Assembly (NCBI RefSeq): GCF_014905175.1
Contig: NC_057792.1
Span: 6,138,001-6,202,000, forward strand
Length of the DNA: 64,000 nt
DNA from: Aphidius gifuensis
Taxonomy: Eukaryota; Arthropoda; Insecta; Hymenoptera; Braconidae
Reading direction: 5' to 3'
Part shown: one piece after another, positions 58,606-64,000 of the stretch
Layout: every line of letters begins with the position of its first letter
Numbering within the stretch: the first letter of the stretch is position 1
The notes under the pieces: model-generated
Seen by the model: the letters and a program-made list of their open reading frames with translations, nothing else
The model's database searches: none
What the model was told of the DNA's origin: nothing
Program-made: the position numbers and the translations under genes

Positions 58606-60845
58606 TTATGGCGACATAGTTTGGTTTTCTATTAATGAGTGTTTGAAGAAATTATTTACAACAACAATAGAGTCCAAATAATAATAATAAACTTTAAGAA
58701 TAATATTAAATTCCTGTTCAAGAGTTTTTTGGATTTCAAATACCAAAATTGAGTCCACTCCAAGCTGACTAAGTGGCACATGTTTATTAATCATTTTTGA
58801 ATCTTTGAGACCAATTATTTTAATAACAGCATCAACGATATTTGATATAGTATCTGATTTTTTGCTTTGTTTTTCTGGAATAATCATACTTAATACAACT
58901 GGTTGTGATTGCATTAAAAATTTATCAAGTGCATCAATACATGATGAAATTTTTTGTCTAAAAGTACCAGCAAATATAGAGTTATTGTTATTTATTTGCA
59001 TATTTTCAAGTATACCAACATTATCAATAGCTCCCCATTGTATTGACAATGCTGGTAATCCATCGGCAATTCGTTTTTCACAAATTTTTTCCATGATAGA
59101 ATTTGTCATTCCATAACTTGTCATTCCTTGACAACCATAACTGGATGCTACTGAAGAAAAAACAACAAAATTTTTAATATTTTTACACATTTTTCTTGAT
59201 AATTTATCAAAATTTTTAGTACTCCAAGCTTTTGATTTAAAAGAATAATCAAAAGTTTTAGCTGTGTGATTACAAAAAAGCTTGTTATCAAGTTCAACAG
59301 CAAGATTAAAAATTCCACCAACTGGTGCAATGTTTGAAGAAATTTCTAAAATATTAACACAATCTTTTTCAATGTGAGCCAATTTTTCTGAAATTATTTC
59401 AACTTTTACACCATTTTTTTTCCAATAATTAATTTTCATTTGTTGATATCCATTTTTAATACCACTTCGTGAAGTTAATATCAAATATTTTGCTCCACGA
59501 ATGAATAACCAATCTGCAAGTTCAAGACCAAAACCACCAAGTCCACCATAAATAATATAACTGTAATTTGGATTACAGTAAAAACGTGGAATTACTGGTA
59601 AAGATATCAGTTGCTTGCTGTTTAATTTATTATTAATTTCATTTTGAATTTGAATAACAACCTGAAACAAAATAAAAGAGAAAAAATATAATGTACAACA
59701 ATTTATTTGGTTTTTTTTTTTCTCATTACCTTTTCAGTAACTTCATTATTATTCATCAAATGTTCAAATGCAAGCTTCAATTGATCTCTGTTAAATATTA
59801 TACTACTCAATGGTTTGACAATTCCTTCATTAACACCATTTTGTAATAGATCTCTTAATTTTAATAATATTTCATCATCATCATTATTTGTTTTGAGTAA
59901 ATCAATCAATGAAATAACTTGAAAGTCTATACTTTTTGTTAAATCAAACTCAATAGTATTATTTATTTCATTATCAACGTCTTTGATTTGCAAAAGTTTA
60001 CCTCCTTCTTTTAAACAATTGATTAAGATATTTTTATGATTATCAGAAACAAAATTTAAAACAACATTTACACCTTGTCCTTTGGTTATTTCAATAATTA
60101 TATTTTCAATTAAATTCATGTCAATTAAATTTCCAATATGATCTTGTTTAATTTGTGGAAATTTATTGATAATAAATTTTTTCATTTTCAATGATTTTAC
60201 AGTTACAAATACTTCATCCTTCATTCAGGGCCATTGTTCCTTCATTGAGAGCCAATGTTATTGCTGCCTGACTAATAACATTAGTTGCATGATGAATCAA
60301 TACTTTATCACCTCTTTTTATTTTACCATAAATATATAATGCAAGATATGATGTTGCATAAGCTAATGGAACTGTTGCAGCCTCTGGTAATGACCAATTA
60401 TCAGGAATATTCCAAGTTAATATTGAATTACTTTCAATTAAATTTGTCAGTGCATTTGTCTTAACAAGTCCCATTACACGTTTATTTTTCATTAAATCAA
60501 TACCACTATATTCACATCCAAATATATAATCTTCATCAAGTCTTGAGCTTGTAATTGATTCTGGTTTAAGTTTTCCGTTTGCCAGCATTACATCACGTTC
60601 ATTAATTGAGCTAAAAATAACTTTAATCATGCTTGATGGTGATGTTAATGAATTTAATGTTTTTGGTCCTTGATGCCATTCAAAACTATTCATATCACCT
60701 TTTATTAATTGTCTAACATATGCATCATCATATTGATCATATGATTTTTGTGTATTAGGTAACATAACATAACGATATGTACCCCATACAGGTAAATTTG
60801 AATTTGAATCAATGCGTAATACATTTAAAAATAAATCTTTTAAAT
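58606..60845 (-). pseudogene. Truncated fatty acid synthase relic (ER-KR-ACP region)
   Basis: Similar to the C-terminal half of animal type I fatty acid synthase. Parts in order: a WGTYRY..-type segment and the start of the enoyl reductase (60845-60214; VKGDMNSF-like region, WSLPEAATVPLAYATSYLAL, GDKVLIHHATNVISQAAITL); the ER second half (60224-59730; DEVFVTVKSLKMKKFI, KGQGVNVVLNFVSDN); then after a good intron (59729-59662) a ketoreductase (YIIYGGLGGFGLELADWLFI, FVVFSSVASSYGCQGMTSYG, with Ser and Tyr kept) and an acyl carrier domain (PLSQLGVDSILVFEIQ, Ser kept). The KS, AT and DH domains are absent upstream and the thioesterase downstream. The ER is frame-broken near 60230, where a short imperfect duplication (ATGAAGGA repeated at about 60222-60255) precedes an in-frame stop. 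The ACP end runs into non-family sequence. Confidence 0.85.
60222..60255 (-). repeat. Short imperfect duplication at the FAS frame break
   Basis: On the minus strand GGCTCTCAATGAAGGA is followed five bases later by GGCCCTGAATGAAGGA. The second copy runs directly into TGAAGTATTTG, where the original frame would need one base more or two fewer. It explains the doubled ALNEG in the translation and sits at the stop. Confidence 0.8.
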
Positions 60846-61582
60846 TTTATTGACTTGGTAAAAAATTACGTGATCAAGGTAAAAGAAAAAAAGTAATTAA
60901 AGAGGTCATAAAATAGAAAAAAATAAAAAATTTTTATTTTTTTTAATTAAAATAACATTTTTTTTTTCATTATAATTGATAATTATATATATTGTCACGC
61001 ATAAATATTACAGACAAAATAAATTTTAAATCATGTTAATTAAAAATTGATTAAAATTTTTATATAAATTTTATCATTTATTTTTAATTTCACCAGTAAA
61101 AAGAGGCATGAAATATTATATTATATTATATGATTATTTGTACAATTTTGGGTAAAAAGATAAAAAAATTTATTAGTTCTCTTTGATACAATTAATTTTT
61201 TAATTTTAAAAATCCTTTTTATCTTTTTTTTTTCATAAATATCATATAGATATATATATTTTTTCTATACACCTTGTCATTCTCTTTATTTATGTATACC
61301 CCTACTACATTGTTAACTTTGGCTTAAAATAAATAATAAAATTTAACATACACAACTGAGAACTCAATACGCATTCGTTATAACCCTGACAATTATTGTC
61401 TAACTCTGTCAATGTTATCGAGTCTCATTATTTGCCTGTTTTTTAAACATAGAAATTTTTTATTTCATTTTATTTACATATATTTAAATTTAAAATGTTT
61501 TTATAATATTGAAAAGTGAATTTTTATGTTATTTAATTTTTCTTTTAAATAATAAATAAATTAAAAATTTGGTTATTTAATA
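60846..61582. other. Spacer between FAS relic and SLC23 gene
   Basis: AT-rich. No further FAS exon (KS, AT or DH) is readable on the minus strand. A patch at about 61260-61440 is less AT-rich and is probably the SLC23 promoter. Confidence 0.5.
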
Positions 61583-63785
61583 ATGGAATTGTCTAACGTT
61601 GTAAGTATTATTTATTAATAACAATATTATTTTTTTGTTTTAATATAAATTATTTAAAATGAAAGGAAACAAGTTTCAATGTATAAATTATTATCGAGGT
61701 CATTTTAATTGATATCATTTAAGTGATTGATCAAGTATTTGTAAATTATCAATTCCAATGAATATCCAAGTGTTTTTTCTTTTCATTTTTTTTTAATCAT
61801 ATCAATAAATTATTATTTATCTTTTGAATATATTGTGACATTCAAATTTACGATTAAAAGTTGAAGATTAAAATTTTACCTGGTGGAAAAAAATTGACTC
61901 AACATTTAACATTTCCGGGTGTTGAATTTAAATATTCTATTGGAGATCATATTTTCTTTAAATTTTAAATTGCTTTATTATCTGTCGTGAAAAAAAAACA
62001 ATTCATGAAATGAAAATGTAATAATAAATGTTTTTTTTTTTTTAATGTTTTAGGAATTTGATAATCATCAAGGTTGTGATAGTGCCAATGATGAAAACAA
62101 AGATAATAAAAATGATAATCCTGGATTATCTTATGGAATCGATGATACACCACCTTGGTATCTTTGTTTTTTTATGGCCATTCAGGTACAGGTTTTACAA
62201 GCTTTTTATTACTTTCAAGTTGATATACCATTTTTTTTATCTTTTTTTTTATTTATCTTTTCATTCACAGTAATCAATGTATTTTTATAAAAAAAAAAAA
62301 AAGAAATTATCATGTAATAGATCGTAATAAGCACGGTGTAAAAATTAATGAAATTTTCATATTTATCAAGGGCTGTAAATATTTCTTGATAAAACTTTGA
62401 TGAAAAAAATAAAATTCTTAATAATATTTACAAGTATTAATTTAAAATGAAATACAAATAAAGAAATCATAAAATTATTTTTTTTTCTATAGCATTATTT
62501 AACGATGATCGGTGCAATAGTATCAATACCATTTATATTAACACCAGCATTATGTATGGCTGAAGATGATCCATCAAGAAGTTATATAATATCAACAATG
62601 ATATTTGTAACTGGCCTTGTCACATTATTTCAAACAACATTTGGATGCAGGTAAAATAAAAATAATTTAATAATTATACCATATCAATGTTATTAATGTT
62701 ATTTTTATTTTTAAGATTACCACTTGTTCAAGGTGGAACAATATCATTTCTTGTTCCAACACTTGCAATATTAAATTTACCACAATGGAAATGTCCTTCA
62801 TCAGAAATAATGAATTCAATGACATCAGATAATCGTACTGAACTTTGGCAATTACGTATGCGTGAATTATCTGGTGCAATTGCTGTATCAGCATTATTTC
62901 AAGTATTCATTGGTTTATTTGGTATCGTTGGTTATTTGCTAAAATTTATAACACCATTAACAATTGTACCAACAGTATCACTAGTTGGTTTATCATTATT
63001 TGAAAATGCATCAAGTGCTGCATCAAAACACTGGGGTATATCATCAATAACAATAATTATGTTAACTGTTTATTCACAACTACTTGTTAATACACGTTGT
63101 CCAATAATTGTTTATACTAAAAATAATGGTATAAATATTAAATGGTTTTATTTATTTAAATTATTTCCAGTAAGTTTATACCTATTTACTTTATTTTTTT
63201 TGTGTTCAAATTATTTATAATAATATTTTGTTTCCTTCAAGGTACTACTGACAATTATTATCATGTGGGCAATTTGTGGTTTATTAACATTTACAAATTA
63301 TTTACAAATTGGTCATCCAGCACGAACAGATGCTAAAATAAATATATTAAGTGATTCACCATGGTTTCGTATACCATATCCATTTCAATGGGGTTTACCA
63401 ACAATAAGTTTAGCTGGGGTACTTGGAATGTTGGCTGGTGTTCTTGCATGTACTGTTGAATCAATTAGTTACTATCCAACAACATCGAAAATGTGTGGAG
63501 CTCCACCACCACCAGTGCATGCTATCAATCGTGGTATTGCAATTGAAGGTATTGGAACAGTGTTAGCTGGAATTTGGGGAAGTGGTAATGGTACAAATAC
63601 ATTTGGTGAAAATGTTGGTACAATTGGTGTTACCAAAGTTGGAAGTAGACGTGTTATACAATGGGCATGTTTTTTAATGATTTTACAAGGTATTATTTGT
63701 AAATTTGGAGCAATATTTATCATTATACCTGAACCCATTGTTGGTGGTATTTTTTGTGTTATGTTTGGAATGATAACCGCATTTG
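61583..63785 (+). CDS. SLC23 nucleobase/ascorbate transporter, 5' part (cut by window end)
   Basis: Plasma-membrane nucleobase:cation or ascorbate symporter (NCS2/NAT family). Exons: 61583-61600, 62054-62185, 62493-62650, 62716-63169, 63242-63785, the last ending in phase 1 at a GTAAGC donor. About 435 residues are in the window; full-length members have about 550-600. Landmarks: YGIDDTPPWYLCFFMAIQHY (N-terminal pore-side Q-H), LVTLFQTTFGCRLPLVQGGT (the QT---R-P-V-G motif), FLVPTLAIL, WGLPTISLAGVLGMLAGVLA and VESISYYPTTSKMCGAPPPP (catalytic VES-GDY-like motif, here VESISYY). The NAT signature begins after IEGIGTVLAGIWGSGNGTNT-GENVG, as in animal SLC23. Exon 6 lies beyond the window. An AG at 63978 is a poor candidate because the codons after it do not match the expected continuation. 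Confidence 0.93.
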
Positions 63786-64000
63786 GTAAGCTTAATTTAT
63801 AAATAAATTAACAGTATTTTAATTTAACAACACAGAATTAAGTGTAACTGAATTATCTTATTATTTTTTTTCTTTAATTTTATAAAAAATATTGGTAAAA
63901 TAAATAATTGCAATACGCTTGCTTGTTATTATAATTAACAAGTTAATAAAAATAATAGAAAAAAAATAAAAATTTTAGTACCAAGAGATTACGCTCTTTT

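Noticed and set aside
63979..64000. Possible next SLC23 exon after TTTTAG at 63978
   Set aside because: In the required phase it reads VPRDYAL, not the expected conserved continuation after the ITAFG segment; left out of the coding region.

Overview
The window is nuclear DNA of an insect: spliceosomal introns with GT..AG borders, insect-type gene content (schnurri, rolled/ERK, flightless I, Lmx1, an insect odorant receptor) and extreme A+T richness in introns, spacers and third codon positions. The base composition and gene set fit a hymenopteran, plausibly an AT-rich parasitoid wasp such as an aphidiine braconid; the species cannot be fixed from sequence alone. There is no bacterial, CRISPR or prophage content.

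Layout from left to right: schnurri/HIVEP zinc-finger factor (-, 1086-7010); NCBP3 cap-binding subunit (+, 7876-9976); a 2.9 kb AT-rich spacer; ERK MAP kinase rolled (-, 12833-14550); ribosomal protein eS21 (+); TBC1D9-type Rab GAP (-); flightless I (+); EMRE, the mitochondrial calcium uniporter regulator (-); GGA clathrin adaptor (+); mLST8 (-); a tRNA-like gene with a 126-base insert in its anticodon loop (+); USP5 (-); C1QBP/p32 (+) with an exactly duplicated exon; LIM-homeobox Lmx1 (+); a catalytically dead serine protease homologue (-); MOZART2-like MZT2 (+) and RNase H1 (-), tail to tail; a domesticated ISXO2/Merlin-type transposase gene (+); FGGY carbohydrate kinase (-); POP5 (+); an odorant receptor (-); a truncated and frame-broken fatty acid synthase relic (-); and the 5' part of an SLC23 nucleobase/ascorbate transporter (+), cut by the window end.

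Most genes are conserved single-copy housekeeping or developmental genes in divergent pairs with short shared promoters. There is no operon and no evident shared pathway across the window. ERK, mLST8, schnurri and Lmx1 are signalling or developmental; GGA, TBC1D9 and USP5 serve trafficking and ubiquitin turnover; EMRE and C1QBP are mitochondrial. The unusual material is concentrated in a few places: the C1QBP exon duplication around 3.1 kb of non-coding DNA, the odd tRNA, a 460 bp piece of the GGA gene copied into an intron of the transposase-derived gene, a TA-flanked MITE in an Lmx1 intron, and the decayed FAS copy. Exon borders were placed by reading splice sites and checking phase; multi-exon genes are given as whole coding spans with exons listed in the evidence.
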